A stretch of 64,000 nucleotides of DNA from Didymella arachidicola (GCA_016630955.3 CM049986.1:558001-622000); one strand, 5' to 3'. Shown: positions 53,494 through 64,000, numbered from the stretch's first letter. Numbers and translations are program-made. The notes: generated by a model from the sequence alone, not told the origin.

Positions 53494-54138
53494 TAGGATT
53501 TACTCTCTCTAAATTTGAAGAATACACAGCTCAAGTATTACGCCCATTTCAAGTGAAGTCTTAGTCCCAGCAAAGAGTAACCTCCCGTCCAAAGATGAGA
53601 CCGGTTCGAGCACATCTCAGTCTGACTTCGTCTTCAGTTGTCACGCTACATGCTGTTAATACAACCAAGGCCGCGGGACACGGGCAATGACTTAAATCAC
53701 GCGGGTCGATAACTCATGGGGGGCATGCCTTAGTGCCAACGTGCGCTGTTACATGATGACTGCACTTTGGCTGGGGTCCAGACGCAACAGAATGTGCACT
53801 TGCTTCCCTCAATTATCCCTCGCAAATCCAGAGCCGACTGAGGAAGTCCGGCCTTAGTGCGTTTTCAATGTAAATTGAGTGCAAGGGGATGTTTTCAGAT
53901 TTCTGTCCTTGAACTTTGTCCATTCCCTATGTGATAACTAGTGTGATTCATGCAAGCCGGTGGATGCACGCCAATGAGTACAAGCTTGATGTTGTATATC
54001 TTAGACTACGTCGCATGTCGTCAGGAGAATGCCACATATCCTAGCTTATCCTGTCCCACCAAATGGCGCTAAAGATCTCATATGTTAGAGCGTCGAGTAA
54101 ATCTCGTACACAGCTGTATATGTATGCTTGAGGAGCAT
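53494..54138. other. Intergenic between convergent genes
   Basis: About 650 bp between two gene 3' ends, with no supported gene. Confidence 0.5.
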
Positions 54139-55149
54139 TTAAGCAGCGAAGAGCACTGCGATCGCGCCAATGGCGAAGACAACGAAAGGCGTACCGAGCC
54201 TTTGAGCACCGTTGCTGATCTCCTCAGGAGCGCGGTTGACGAAGCTCGCAGTTGGAGCTGCGTAGTGGAGGCTAGCCGACGTAGTGTTGGGGAAGAAGGG
54301 CGTAGGCTGAACGAGCGTAGAGTTGGCGACAGAAGCAGAGTAGAAGATGCCGGTCGTGGTACCGTTGAAGACGGGAGGCGACATGGTAGGGAAGGCGTAG
54401 CCAGAGGTAGATGTCACGGCAGGATCGGTGGAGGTCTGGATGGTGAAGACCGGATCAGTCTCCGTATCAGTGGACGCGGCAGATGAGAGCTCTGTAGGGA
54501 TGATCGCGGAGACGTAGCCCGTAATCGAGGCCGCGATGGGAGTAGTATACTTGTCACCGGGAGTACCAGAGACAAGGGTGATGGTTGTGTACTCAGTCTT
54601 GGTAGAATGGATGGTAGTCGTGCTGTCTGGTTCCTCAGTGCAAGAGATAGAAGGAGCAGCCCTGTACTGTTAGCAAAAGTAAGATCGAGAACAGAAATCA
54701 AAACCTACACGGGGGCAGTAGAGAAGTCAGTGACCACAGCCTCAGGTGAAGGCGTCACCGTAGTAGTCTTCGTGATAGTGACGTGCACGGTAGACTTCTC
54801 TCGAGAAGTAGTAGTCTCAGGGCAGAGGTAGGTGACAGTCGTGGGATGACCTTGCATCAAAGCCGCAGCCGTACAGAGCTTTGGGAGCTCAGCGCAAGTG
54901 TCATCGCGGGCGACCTTGGGCAACAGCTCGACGATACTGCCCTGGGGAATGCCAGCGTGGAAGGCTTCAGCGACAGCGCCAGCTCCTATGTATTAGCTTA
55001 AGTCGTTGAGGCGCTCTCCTTCCCTCTTGCCTCTCAGGTGTTGGCAGCACGCAGAGGAGACATGAGGTTGTTGCGGGGTAACATGGAGAACGAAGGGGAA
55101 GGTACCTACCCATGACTGCAGCGAGAGCGAGCGTTCGAACAGTGTTCAT
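54139..55149 (-). CDS. GPI-anchored Ser/Thr-rich cell-surface protein
   Basis: Three minus-strand exons, 55149-55110, 54985-54709 and 54661-54139, giving 279 aa. Introns are 124 and 47 nt (GTAGGT donors; GCTAAT/GCTAAC branch sites). Exon 1 starts a signal peptide, MNTVRTLALAAVMGAGAVAE. The middle contains a few Cys (DDTCAELPKLCTAAAL) and long Thr/Ser-rich stretches. The C-terminus ends in a hydrophobic tail (FVVFAIGAIAVLFAA) after a polar region with Asn/Ser/Gly, as expected for GPI attachment. A wall or membrane mannoprotein is the likely role. Confidence 0.85.
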
Positions 55150-55828
55150 TTTGCGAGAGTGACTGGACGCGCGTGACGAGTTATGTTGCTTAGAGAGAGA
55201 GAGAGAGTGGTTGAATGGAACGAGTGTGGGGTGAGCGAGGGAAAACGAGTGTGGGGTTGGCGATGAGAAGGTAAGTTGGAGAAGGAGCAAGTGTAAGTGA
55301 GCGCGATTTGCGCGCTTCTTGGCACGGCATCACGCATTGAAGGCGAGATGAGGGCTGTATCCAAGTCTGATTGAACGTGAGCCAATAGCAGCAGAGGTGA
55401 TTAGTGTAACAGTGAAGATCCGTTTGTGTTGTTGTGCACCAGTGACGCAGGCACCCGCATCGCTCTTTCCTGGTCCTGTGCGTTCGTCACGACACCCTGA
55501 CTGGCCACTGGCATCTCCTTCGCGTGTTTAGTGCAACAGAGCTTGAGTATCGCATGGGAACGAGCAACTCAGTCTTTGGGCAGGGTTGCGCATGTCGTGC
55601 TTGCAATCTTAGCTGCAATCGGACTCGACTGGTCGGCATGTGGCAACGTATGTCGTACGCCTACAAGCATCTCAGATCCAGAAGTGAAGTGAAGCGGATT
55701 ACGAAGAAATTAGAAGCACGGGAGGAATCACAATTTTGGATGATGAGTGGCTCCAGGGCATCTTTCGACATGAGATGCAAGAGTTGTAGCGTCCTACCCT
55801 TCACCCGTCATACAGCGACAAGCTGCGA
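55150..55828. other. Intergenic region with GA-repeat near the GPI-protein start
   Basis: About 680 bp. A short gagagaga run at about 55192-55206 lies upstream of the GPI-protein gene. No supported gene. Confidence 0.5.
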
Positions 55829-56645
55829 TCAGTCGCCGTACAAGTCCAGCAAATGTGTCAACATCTTTCGTTGAAGCTCCATAACCTGGGTTTGGGTGAT
55901 TTTCGTAGGATTACCGTCAGCAGCTGTGGGAACCGTCTCATCGTCGCTCGCCAGAAGGTGCGAGCGCACCCCGAAGAATGGCACACCTAAGACCTTCAAT
56001 GCTGAGGACTGCGATTCGACCATCGCTTTGCTGGCGCGATACACCTTGGCATCATATTGACTAAGCTCTTCCTGTTCGCGTTCGGGTGTCTGACAGAAGT
56101 TAGCATCGTGAGTTGAGAGCAGGCTGCTAATCCATACACAAAGTACAGGTGTGTTGTCCAATAGGCCCGGCAGTGACCTGAATATGTTAATCGGGACCAA
56201 TGACATAATCTTGGTGAACATACAATGCGGCTCGATGCGTTTCTTCGTTCGCCTTTTTCAACGCTTGCTCCTCTATGAGTCGCTGCCGTCCAGCCTCCCA
56301 TTGTTTGACATTGCCCTCTTGATCTTTGATCAGCTTGCGAACCGAGATGGAGAACTGTGGATTCTGCGCAGCGATCTTGCTCACACACCGCAACCCCTGC
56401 TTCCAGTCGATGATGGTTGCAGGGTCGATCAAGGGCGTGGAAGACCGGGCCTGGGGCTTTGGCATAGACTGGGGCTGTAGTGAGCGGCCAGCTAGGCGAG
56501 GATCTGCTGGAGTGTGTTGCTGCTGCTGCCACGCCTCTTGGGGTTGAGTGTGTTCCTGCTGCTCTTCTGGTTTGGGCAGACTAGCAAGCGTCCTGAGGAT
56601 GGCATCGAGGTCCATGTTGGCCGGCAGCGCATTATGCTCACTCAT
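55829..56645 (-). CDS. DUF2458 family protein
   Basis: Three minus-strand exons, 56645-56224, 56177-56138 and 56089-55829, giving 240 aa. The middle exon is only 40 nt but is bracketed by clean signals (GTATGT...TTAACATATTCAG and GTATGG...GCTAACTTCTGTCAG) and keeps the frame. The N-terminus is Gln/Pro-rich. The conserved part reads DWKQGLRCVSKIAAQNP, RKLIKDQEGNVKQWEAGRQ and then a helical C-terminus (VMELQRKMLTHLLDLYGD), as in the fungal DUF2458 family. Function unknown. Confidence 0.82.
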
Positions 56646-57048
56646 GACGGCAACGGGCTGTGATGATGGTATCTAGGATCAAGGCGAGCGCGCAACAAAG
56701 TATTGAAAGTTGTGCACTTCAATGCACATGATGTCGTTGGCGATGAGGTGGTGTTGGAAGTGAAGAGAACTCTACTTGTCCAGAGCAAAACGACAGTCAC
56801 GAAATTCGCTACTCCCTCATGACATGCTATGTGTCCTTGACTCGATTCAGATCTGTACGAACGTCCCAAGGCGTGCATGCATCCAATGACAGACACATGA
56901 TTGCTGGATGAGGTCGGCACCTCCGTACCCGCATGCCGATGTCAAGATCTCAGTCTTGGCAGCAGTGTCGATGATCCCGACTTTTGCAAATCATCCGATC
57001 ACTGCCTCGCACCCCTCCGCTGACGTCTCTCCTCCACACCCAGGCAGT
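56646..57048. other. Divergent promoter region
   Basis: About 400 bp between the DUF2458 and COX14-family start codons. Nothing recognised. Confidence 0.5.
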
Positions 57049-57955
57049 ATGTCGAAGCACGTCAGAGACGCCACGCGCTTCACGGCGACAGGAGTATGGG
57101 CGCACACAAAACCGGGTGGCCGCGCCACGACGCTGCAGTTTGCAGATCCCGCACCGAAGAACGAAACGCCGCAGCAGAAAGTCAAGAGGCTGAGGGAGGC
57201 CGCGAATCGAGCGAAGATGGCGCAGGTCACAAAATGGGATTGGGCGTACCTCTATGGGAGAATGGCTGCGGATGCGGCGCACAGATTCACAGTGTATGGG
57301 TTGATTTTCGCTACGGGTATGTCGAGTCCCTCCTACAGCCCAATTGCCGCGGCAATAGGCCATGACAGGCTTGGGAAGTGTCACTGACGCGATTCTAGGC
57401 TGTGTCGGTGTCCTCGCCGTGTTCTCAATAGGCGACATGATCGTCTACAATCGCCGAAAGCGCGCCATCTACTTTGCGGAGCAGGAACGCGAACAAGCGA
57501 AGATCCTCGAAGCCGCACGAGCGGCCGTGGTTGCTGGAACCGCATCACCCGCGCAAACCGCGCTCGTCACTGGAATTGCTGAGGAAGAGGCGGCGATGGA
57601 GAAGAAGAAGGCAGAGAGGAAGGCACCGTCCAAGCTGCTGTGGTGGCTGCATGGTGACTGGAAAGAGGAGAAGCTGCTGGAGGAGCAGAGGAAGGCCGCG
57701 CTGGCCGAGTTCAAGAAGATCGAGGCCGAGGGGCAAAGCTCAGGCATCAACGCGGGGGTGGCCAGCGTCACGGCTGCAGTGCAAGAGGCGCGGGACAAGG
57801 TGTCTGACAAGGTCTCGAGTACGCTGTCGACAACAGCGTCTACATCACCACCGGTTCTCGGCGGTCCATTGGATCAGGAGGCGGCCAAGGCGACGCAGAA
57901 GGTTGAGCAGACAAGCAAGGGCTGGCTGGGCTGGTTGTGGGGATCGTCGAAGTAA
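57049..57955 (+). CDS. COX14-family mitochondrial membrane protein
   Basis: Two exons, 57049-57316 and 57399-57955, with an 82-nt intron (GTATGT...GATTCTAG), giving 274 aa. Start MSKHVRDATRFTATGVWAHT, then a basic helical region, HRFTVYGLIFATG, and one membrane span across the exon junction (GCVGVLAVFSIGDMIVY) followed by NRRKRA. This matches the fungal COX14-type cytochrome c oxidase assembly family of the inner mitochondrial membrane. The long charged C-terminal half (Glu/Lys/Ala) exceeds the small yeast protein and ends KGWLGWLWGSSK. Confidence 0.8.
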
Positions 57956-58140
57956 GAGCAGGGGCATGACGTTGAGGAGAAGGGGGCAAGGACCCCCGTG
58001 TACTATACACGAGCATCAGCTGTACATTGCTGTTTCACTACCATGTATGCATCGCGGAGTTGGACGGCACCTGTAGACGGGCACTGGGTATCTCTGTCAC
58101 TCATGTCTATAATTGCATATTGATCGTCAGCTGGTTCCGT

Positions 58141-58664
58141 CTATCGATTCCCCTCTGAGACGGGCATGTAGCTCCGTCGACGCTGTCAGCAGGTCAGTAT
58201 GGTTGTCATGCACAGTATATGGTGGGCTCTGCGACATACCTCTCTCCACTGGTCTACCCAGGGCCTGACAGCGGCATAGCCCAGCAGCCCCACAGTCGCC
58301 GCAATGAAAGACAGCACGACGACCTGGTCTTTTGTCGAGTCCCGCTGGAAGCACGTTGTGAAGACGTTCTCCTCCTTTTCGCCCTTGCAGAAGCTGTAGC
58401 TCAGACAGAACTGGCGGTTGCAGTCGTTGCACGACTTTTTGCTTGCGCGCGGGCGCAGTTCAAGATTTGGTTTGGAGGTTGCGCGGGGGCCATCGAGAGC
58501 GACAATGGTGCTGTTGCCGAAGCATGTGCATTTGCAGAAGGACGTGGGTGCTGAGACGGTTAGCATGGCGCCCGTGAGTCCTGGATGCCACAAGACCTAC
58601 AGGCAGCAAGAGACAGCGACAGAAAAGCGAAGAAGGCCAGGACAGCCAGAAGGTGTCTCCTCAT
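58141..58664 (-). CDS. Conserved Cys-rich type I membrane protein
   Basis: Three minus-strand exons, 58664-58601, 58550-58240 and 58182-58141, giving 138 aa; introns 50 and 57 nt with GTAGGT/GTATGT donors. A signal peptide (MRRHLLAVLAFFAFLSLSLAA) is followed by a Cys-rich lumenal part (SFCKCTCFGNSTIVAL; CNDCNRQFCLSYSFC; FTTCFQRDS), one membrane span (VVVLSFIAATVGLLGYAAV), and a short basic tail. I recognise the arrangement as a widespread ascomycete family without known function. Confidence 0.85.
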
Positions 58665-59073
58665 GGTTGCGGTGGCTTTCGAGGGAACTCGAGCGTACGG
58701 TCGCGGTCGCGCAACGGGTCGCTCGAGGTGCTGGTGGCTTCGTTGGCACGAGCACTGTCGAGCACTGCGTCGACAAGGCTGACGGAGTCCACTCGGTTTC
58801 TGGAGCATGCAAGTCGCCGCGTTGCTTACAAGATCACGACAATCTCACACTCTTACACTCGATCAGCTGTTGTTCACTGTTCGGGCAGACTGCGCTTCGA
58901 CACCCCAGCCCGCGCGCTTGGGCCGCTTGGACCGACGGATCGACCGCCAGCAGCCGCTAAGGCTTACACCTGATTTTCTGCCCACCGCCGCGGTCGAGCT
59001 TCGAGCTTCAAGCTTTCTCGCACGCGCAATACAAAACCACGGCGTCTGTCATATATACCCGCCCGGCGCCTAA
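58665..59073. other. Divergent promoter region
   Basis: About 410 bp between the Cys-rich membrane protein and the NOP8-like gene. A TATA-like atatata occurs at 59051-59057, but only about 17 bp before the NOP8-like ATG, so its role is doubtful. Confidence 0.45.
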
Positions 59074-60810
59074 ATGCCCGCGACGCAGACAGAGACCCAA
59101 GGAGCCGACGAACCTAAGACTGTTAGGTTGCACATCACCCCGCTTAAGCCCGAGCTGCTCAAGGTCTACCTTGCGCCGTCCGTCCTGTCGCTTGCGCGCA
59201 ACGTCTCCTACCACACCGTCGAGACCTTTCCTGAAAAGGGCTTCGGCTACGTCGACCTGCCCGAGCCAGAGGCCCAAAAGCTCAGGAAGAAGCTCAACGG
59301 CACCACTCTGAAAGGCTCCAAAGTCCGCATCGAAATGGCAAAGCCTGAGAAGCGCAAGGCGCACGAAGAGACTGACGCCGACGACAAACCCGCGAAGCGC
59401 TCCAAGAAGGACAAGAAAGAAAAGAAGGAGAAATCCGAAAAGAGAGTGCGGTCACCCGGCGTCTTCGACGGCGTCGAACTGCCCGAGGACCGCAAAGTCA
59501 AGCGTGGCTGGACTGAGCCCGTCACAGCGAAGAGCAGGACTAAAGATAAGAAGGATAGGAAGAGCAAGGACGATAAGCACCAGGCAAAGCCGTCCAAGTA
59601 TACCAAAGAGCCTGAGTTGCTGTTCAAGGCCAAGCTGGAGCCCGTCGCTGCCACAGAGCACACGCGCAAGGAGAAGAAGAAGAAGGACAAAAGTGACAAG
59701 AAGGAGCGCAAGACCAAGACCAAGGAAGTCATCATTCATGAGTTCGAGAAGAACACCAAGACACCTTCGTTTCTGAAGGCTGCCAAGGTCTCGATGAAGC
59801 CTCCAGTGGACTACGTCGACGGCGTGGGCTGGGTTGACGAGGACGGCGCTGTCGTGGAGCCCGAGACTAAAAAGGCTGCACACAGCAGAGTCTTGCAGCT
59901 TGTCGATGGGCAGCCGCTGAAAGAGCCTCCACCCACAGACTCGCAAGGACGGCCGATTGTCAAGAAAGACACGCCCAAGCCTGCTCAAAAACTGAAGAAG
60001 AAAAAGGTCACACCGCCGCCAGAGTCATCATCCGAGTCCGAGCTAGACGACGAATCAAGCGTAGTCTCCAGTTCGTCCGAAGACGAGGACTCGTCTGAGG
60101 AAGAGTCCTCTGATGAAGACAACGAAAGCGAGCAACCAGCAGCATCTCCCACCCCGTCACCCGCGCAAACGAAGCCCACGCCTAAAACCTCACAACCCGC
60201 TGCGCCAACCTCCGCCCCTTCCACCGTAACGGAATCCAAAGAAGTTCATCCCCTTGAAGCCCTCTTCAAACGCGCCCCTCCCCCATCTCTCTCCACCCCC
60301 ACCAAACCGCCTCCCATCAACACGACCTTCTCCTTCTTCGACAACGAGACCACATCGCCTCCCGCCGGGGGTGAACCCGTCGGCGAGCCCATCGATGCGC
60401 CCACAACACCTTTCACGCAGCGCGACATGGAATGGAGAGGCCAGCGGAGCGCAGCGCCGACGCCCGACACCGCAGCCATTGGGCGGCGCTTCAGCTTTGA
60501 TTGGCGCAAGGGGAGTCAGGAGGCAGACGACGATGACGACCTGAGCGATGGTGGGATTGAGGCCGGGAGGCAGTTGGACATCAACACGAAAGCGAATAGC
60601 CAGGCCTTGGCTGACGTACAGGAAGTCGATGAGAATGACGGCGAGTTGGATGCTGGAGAGGGCAAGCAGGAGGAGAGCGAGTTCAAGAAATGGTTCTGGG
60701 AGAATCGCGGCGATGTCAATCGAGCGTGGAAGAAGAGGAGGCGGGAGACGCTCAAGGCGAAGAGGCACGCTGATAACCGCAAAATGACCGGTGGGCGGCG
60801 TATAGGATAA
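59074..60810 (+). CDS. Nucleolar RRM protein, NOP8-like
   Basis: Single-exon 578-aa protein. Residues 15-90 look like a divergent RRM (VRLHITPLKPELLKVYL; GFGYVDLPEPEAQKLRKKLN; LKGSKVRIEMAKPEKR). Then come long Lys-rich clusters typical of nucleolar localisation, a GVGWVDEDG motif, Ser/Asp/Glu-rich acidic tracts (about 310-350), and a C-terminal region with FTQRDMEWRGQR and the basic tail KKWFWENRGDVNRAWKKRRR. The layout fits NOP8/NOL8-type 60S assembly factors, though acidic Srp40-like annotation would also be possible. Assignment is tentative. Confidence 0.65.
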   Translation: MPATQTETQGADEPKTVRLHITPLKPELLKVYLAPSVLSLARNVSYHTVETFPEKGFGYVDLPEPEAQKLRKKLNGTTLKGSKVRIEMAKPEKRKAHEETDADDKPAKRSKKDKKEKKEKSEKRVRSPGVFDGVELPEDRKVKRGWTEPVTAKSRTKDKKDRKSKDDKHQAKPSKYTKEPELLFKAKLEPVAATEHTRKEKKKKDKSDKKERKTKTKEVIIHEFEKNTKTPSFLKAAKVSMKPPVDYVDGVGWVDEDGAVVEPETKKAAHSRVLQLVDGQPLKEPPPTDSQGRPIVKKDTPKPAQKLKKKKVTPPPESSSESELDDESSVVSSSSEDEDSSEEESSDEDNESEQPAASPTPSPAQTKPTPKTSQPAAPTSAPSTVTESKEVHPLEALFKRAPPPSLSTPTKPPPINTTFSFFDNETTSPPAGGEPVGEPIDAPTTPFTQRDMEWRGQRSAAPTPDTAAIGRRFSFDWRKGSQEADDDDDLSDGGIEAGRQLDINTKANSQALADVQEVDENDGELDAGEGKQEESEFKKWFWENRGDVNRAWKKRRRETLKAKRHADNRKMTGGRRIG

Positions 60811-60966
60811 GGATGTCATTACGACACCATGAGTGCATGAAAACGGCGTTTGCATAACGAGACCGCCCACGAGATCTCAAGCCACGTCAACGAAACATCC
60901 TTACATACCAAAACTAGTACATAGCATCGCACAGCACCTTCACCCACCAAAACACCCCATCCATCC

Positions 60967-61480
60967 TCACACATCAACCCCCTTAATCTTCACATGCCCC
61001 TCCAACTCCGCCGCGCTCTTCGGCGGCCCCTTCCACGCCTCCTCCGCGCGCGTCAGAACCCGAGACTTCTCCGCACTCGCCGTCGACGCCGTCGTCGCCT
61101 TCTCCATCAACGGCACGCTGGCGCACAGCAAGTTCTCACCCACCATGCCCTTTTCCGTGGCTTCGATGATGGCTTCGGGGACCACCATGGCGGACTTGTT
61201 CGGTGGCGTTGCAGAAAAGGGACGCGCGGGTTCTGCTGAAGTTAGATATGCGCTTGAGTAGACGTGCCCAAAACGGCAGTCTGCAAAGATCGGTGCACGG
61301 GACGGATGGGGACGATATAGCTAGGTGGGGCGACGTACCAGGTGAGAAGGCAGATTTGGAGCGCCTTTTCAAGAAGGGCCAGGATCTCCAGTCTGTCAGA
61401 TAGCGTCTGGTCTTGTTCGATGGTGTGTTAAGCAGCGGCGGACGCTGACGGTGCTGGTCGGGTGATGCAAGCGCGGTATG
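60967..61480 (-). CDS. Partly resolved small gene, 5' exon missing
   Basis: A last exon ends at the stop at 60967 (...AELEGHVKIKGVDV). It joins, across an intron with acceptor CTTCAGCAG and donor GTACGT (about 61342-61235), to an upstream frame reading NKTRRYLTDWRSWPFLKRR. The fused peptide continues open to about 61480, but I find no ATG before an in-frame stop, so a further 5' exon is needed. The phase and signals agree and the 3' part has the G-ending codon style of neighbouring genes. Not recognised. Start coordinate is approximate. Confidence 0.4.
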
Positions 61481-62110
61481 ATCTCATTGCTGCGCCGCGG
61501 CGGTTCCTCGTGCCGCTTCTCCACTGTAACGTCGAACCACTTGCTCAGGTTGTGAACGGTGCTGTGCGAATTTCACTGGGGTGTGGGGTTCAGGAAGATA
61601 TGCAGAAGCATGGGTTGAGCTTGACGTTTTGTGTACGACTGCTCTGTATACATGATGTCGTTTAAGCACTTAGCTGCGCTTCCTTTCTTGCGTCTCAATG
61701 CTGTGCTGCGTGCGGGACGACTGGGGTGCATCATGTGAGTTCTTTGGGTGTTCGCCCGAGATCAACATGCGTGATCGACACGGGGATTCGATGCTTGTCC
61801 ATGGCTGTGGTGGGATGGAACTGGCGATCTGCTAGCTTGGCTTTGAGATACGGAGGAGCAACGCAAGATAAGCAAATGAGCACACGATAGCACGTACACT
61901 GGAACCGATCGTGATTTCGACATCTGTAATTCGAAAACCTATCGTGTTGATTCGCCTGAACGCCAGACTATATTGCTGAAAGTCATGTCCTGTTGTAGAT
62001 TTGTAATACTGTCACTACCGTACCATCTGCGAACATAGAAAGCATTGTGTTCGCGTAAGACACAATGCTGTACTCAACAGAGCAACGCTGGGACGCCGAG
62101 CCACTCCGCA
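61481..62110. other. Intergenic region
   Basis: About 630 bp; may contain the missing first exon of the preceding minus-strand gene. Nothing else supported. Confidence 0.4.
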
Positions 62111-62917
62111 TCAAGACGACGCTGGTACGCTACCCTCAGTCGCAGGCGCACCACTCCTCCCCCTAACCTCCTCGCCGCTCCTAATCGCCCTCTCCAGCTC
62201 CCTGATCCTCTGCTTCAGCACTTCGTTCTCCCTCTTCACCTCCTCCAACTCTGCCTTTTGTAGTGCCACCTCCTCATATCGCGGCGTGCTGACGATACTA
62301 CTACTCCTGCGCATCTCCACGCCACCCTGCTGGCTGCTCACGCTGTGCCTTTGACTCTGTGGGAGGCTGTGAGGCGGGAGACCGCCACTCTGACTGACGC
62401 TGCTACTGCTGCGGTGCCGCCGGGAGGAGGTCGGGTGTGTGGGACCCTGCAGGGGCGCGCCGGGGTGTGCTGCGCTGCCAGCGGGATCTGTAACGTCGAG
62501 GAGGGCGTTGGAGGCGATGGAAGAAGTTGTAGAGGCTACGGAGGCGGAGTGTGCGCGTAGGGCGGAGAGCTCACGGGTGAGGCGGTTGACGACGGCTTCT
62601 TGCTCTTTCTCGAGCTCGAGGTGCATCTCCGCAGCCGTCATGGGGCGTGGGTGCCGCATAGGAACATTGCCTGCGTCTGCGCTGGGGAGGTTCGGTGACA
62701 GCGGTGGGAAGGCATGCGAATGGGATGTCTGTGGAAAGGTGCCGCCGGGTGAGGCCAATGGCAGTGGCGGAGGGCTCATGGGATAGATCTGTGAGGTTCG
62801 TCGAGAAGCCGGAGTCGAATTCTGGCGTGAGTTTGAGGCACCGCCTTGCGAGCGCGAGGGATTGCTTGTAACGCTAGGGCGTGGAGACACTGGTACTGAG
62901 TTCAAGTCTGGAGCCAT
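62111..62917 (-). CDS. Coiled-coil protein with Ser-rich regions
   Basis: Single-exon 268-aa protein from the ATG at 62917. The N-terminal 90 residues are Ser/Pro-rich. A conserved-looking helical segment follows (MTAAEMHLELEKEQEAVVNR then LTRELSALRAHSASVAST), then a Ser/His/Arg-rich linker, and a C-terminal coiled coil (YEEVALQKAELEEVKRENEV, LKQRIRELERAI). A dimerising scaffold or bZIP-like role is possible, but no basic DNA-binding region is evident. Function unknown. Confidence 0.78.
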   Translation of the reverse strand: MAPDLNSVPVSPRPSVTSNPSRSQGGASNSRQNSTPASRRTSQIYPMSPPPLPLASPGGTFPQTSHSHAFPPLSPNLPSADAGNVPMRHPRPMTAAEMHLELEKEQEAVVNRLTRELSALRAHSASVASTTSSIASNALLDVTDPAGSAAHPGAPLQGPTHPTSSRRHRSSSSVSQSGGLPPHSLPQSQRHSVSSQQGGVEMRRSSSIVSTPRYEEVALQKAELEEVKRENEVLKQRIRELERAIRSGEEVRGRSGAPATEGSVPASS

Positions 62918-63691
62918 CTCATATGTTGTGTCTGTGGTGCGGTGTGTGCTGTTGTCTGGTTCTGGGTGGTGTATGAACGGTTAAATGGAACTGTTTTCTG
63001 CCCGACGTGAGGTGTTCGCGACTGATAACAAGGATATACGCTGTGGAGCGCGCACTTGAGCTTGTGACGTGTTGCGGACAGAGACGCGCCAGGATGTGTC
63101 TGAGGTACGCGTCGTTGGTGAACGGGGGCGGTGTCGATTAGCGGAGCAGGAACGACCGATGAGGGGCAGGCTGCATCAGCTGAAGGTCCAGCTCATCTTG
63201 CAATGGGAGTGGCAATTCGACGAAGAGACACTTTGCGTTACATTGGTACCTTACACTTATCCGCGGAGGCTTGTTCGGACGGCAATGCTCGACGAGCAGA
63301 GTTTCTTAGGAATTGGGTAGGTAGCGGTCCAGTCAGCAACCAAGCCATCATTAAAGTGACACGGCCATTCCACATACAGCTAGCAAGACTGTGCAGTGTC
63401 AGGTGTGATTATTCGTTGACACATACATCATCACTCCACTATTCTGCTCTGCATCCTTATCGCGGTGCTTCCTTCTCCTTCCACCATTCTGCCTCCGCAC
63501 GTGCGGAGGTGGCATGGCCTTCAGCAGAGCTCGAAAGCCCTGTGACTTCACCTCTCGATGCCGTGAGCTATCGCTCGATTATACGCAGAAATGCTTTTCC
63601 ATAATGCCGTAAACCCCAACTCCAAGCCGGATGCTCTATCTCGATTTGGCCAAGGATATCCCTGCAGTGCCTCCCGTGTCATTTCAAGTGT
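62918..63691. other. Intergenic region
   Basis: About 770 bp with only short frames on the plus strand; none supported. Confidence 0.5.
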
Positions 63692-64000
63692 CTAGTAAGT
63701 GCGAGCCAGGTTCCTGAGATACCAGTCGACGAGCTTGCGGCCAACCTTGGCCTCGGAGACGTGAATGAGGTCCTGCTATGCGTTAGTTTTTGCATCATTC
63801 GAATGCGGAATATCTGAACTTACACCCTCCATGGCGTAGTCGAGGTCGCCGGCGGAGACAACATCGCCCTCCAAAAGACCACCCTCGTTCCACCTAATCT
63901 GCCTGTTCCTCTGCTTGTTAACGAGCAACCAGCACCTGAGCTTCTCGGGCTCAACATCGAGGAAACCAGCAAGCTTCTTCAAATCCATGGTGGTGTACAG
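63692..64000 (-). CDS. Translation initiation factor eIF3 subunit L, 3' end (partial)
   Basis: The gene runs off the right edge. Two exon pieces are visible: from the window end to 63824, and 63772-63692, joined across a 51-nt intron (GTAAGT, ACTAAC branch, ATAGCAG). The peptide reads LYTTMDLKKLAGFLDVEPEK...DLDYAMEGDLIHVSEAKVGR and ends LVDWYLRNLARTY. It matches the PCI/winged-helix C-terminus of eIF3l (compare the human KIYTTMS..LAGFLDL...DMIHIADTKVARR region). An ATG at 63988 has a good context, but the upstream residues also fit the family, so it is probably internal. eIF3l is part of the eIF3 complex in the cytosol. Confidence 0.8.

Noticed and set aside
1..64000. Secondary-metabolite cluster, defence system or CRISPR-like array
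   Set aside because: No polyketide or peptide synthetase, no regulator-transporter-enzyme grouping, no regular spaced repeats; neighbouring genes are functionally unrelated housekeeping genes.

Overview
This is nuclear DNA of a filamentous ascomycete (Pezizomycotina, most likely Dothideomycetes). Evidence: introns of 42-124 nt, mostly near 50, with GTRNGT donors and CTAAC/CTGAC-type branch sites; GC-rich coding regions; and fungus-restricted families (HRI1, RDS1, 2EXR, DUF2458, Utp21, AIM9-like kinases). Many genes are split by short introns, so I rebuilt exon joins by hand from splice signals and reading phase. No tRNA, rRNA or CRISPR was recognised.

Layout. 0.7-7.4 kb: a conserved membrane protein, tRNA methyltransferase TRM1 and a secreted ferritin-like RDS1 protein. 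9.1-15.4 kb: a four-exon C2H2 zinc-finger gene, HRI1 and ribosomal protein eL13, all on the minus strand. 15.9-21.2 kb: a coiled-coil gene head-to-head with a large leucine-rich-repeat protein. 21.7-22.1 kb: a decayed GH78 rhamnosidase relic. 22.9-29.2 kb: an NCS1 purine-cytosine permease with GATA sites upstream, an SCI1-like nuclear protein, a small membrane protein, a TANGO2 homologue and a small orphan gene.

29.2-34.6 kb holds a complete Ty1/copia retrotransposon on the minus strand: 122-bp LTRs differing at one base, a 5-bp target duplication, one open gag-pol frame, and a primer-binding site matching the anticodon arm of initiator tRNA-Met. 35.5-48.3 kb: a Cys-rich membrane protein, a small orphan, the inositol pyrophosphate kinase VIP1 divergent from UTP21 (WDR36), and a proline-rich orphan. 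49-57.9 kb: an orphan, a 2EXR protein, an AIM9-like kinase, a GPI-anchored protein, a DUF2458 protein and a COX14-family protein. 58.1-64 kb: a Cys-rich membrane protein, a NOP8-like nucleolar protein, a partly resolved gene, a coiled-coil protein, and the 3' end of eIF3l running off the window.

Most genes are unrelated housekeeping functions. Translation and ribosome biogenesis recur (TRM1, eL13, UTP21, NOP8-like, eIF3l). I see no secondary-metabolite cluster or defence system. The most unusual signals are a recurrent flip from C-rich to G-rich coding strand near gene 3' ends, a presequence-like TRM1 leader without an ATG, the half-tRNA-primed copia element, and an intron placed exactly inside the NRDE motif of TANGO2.
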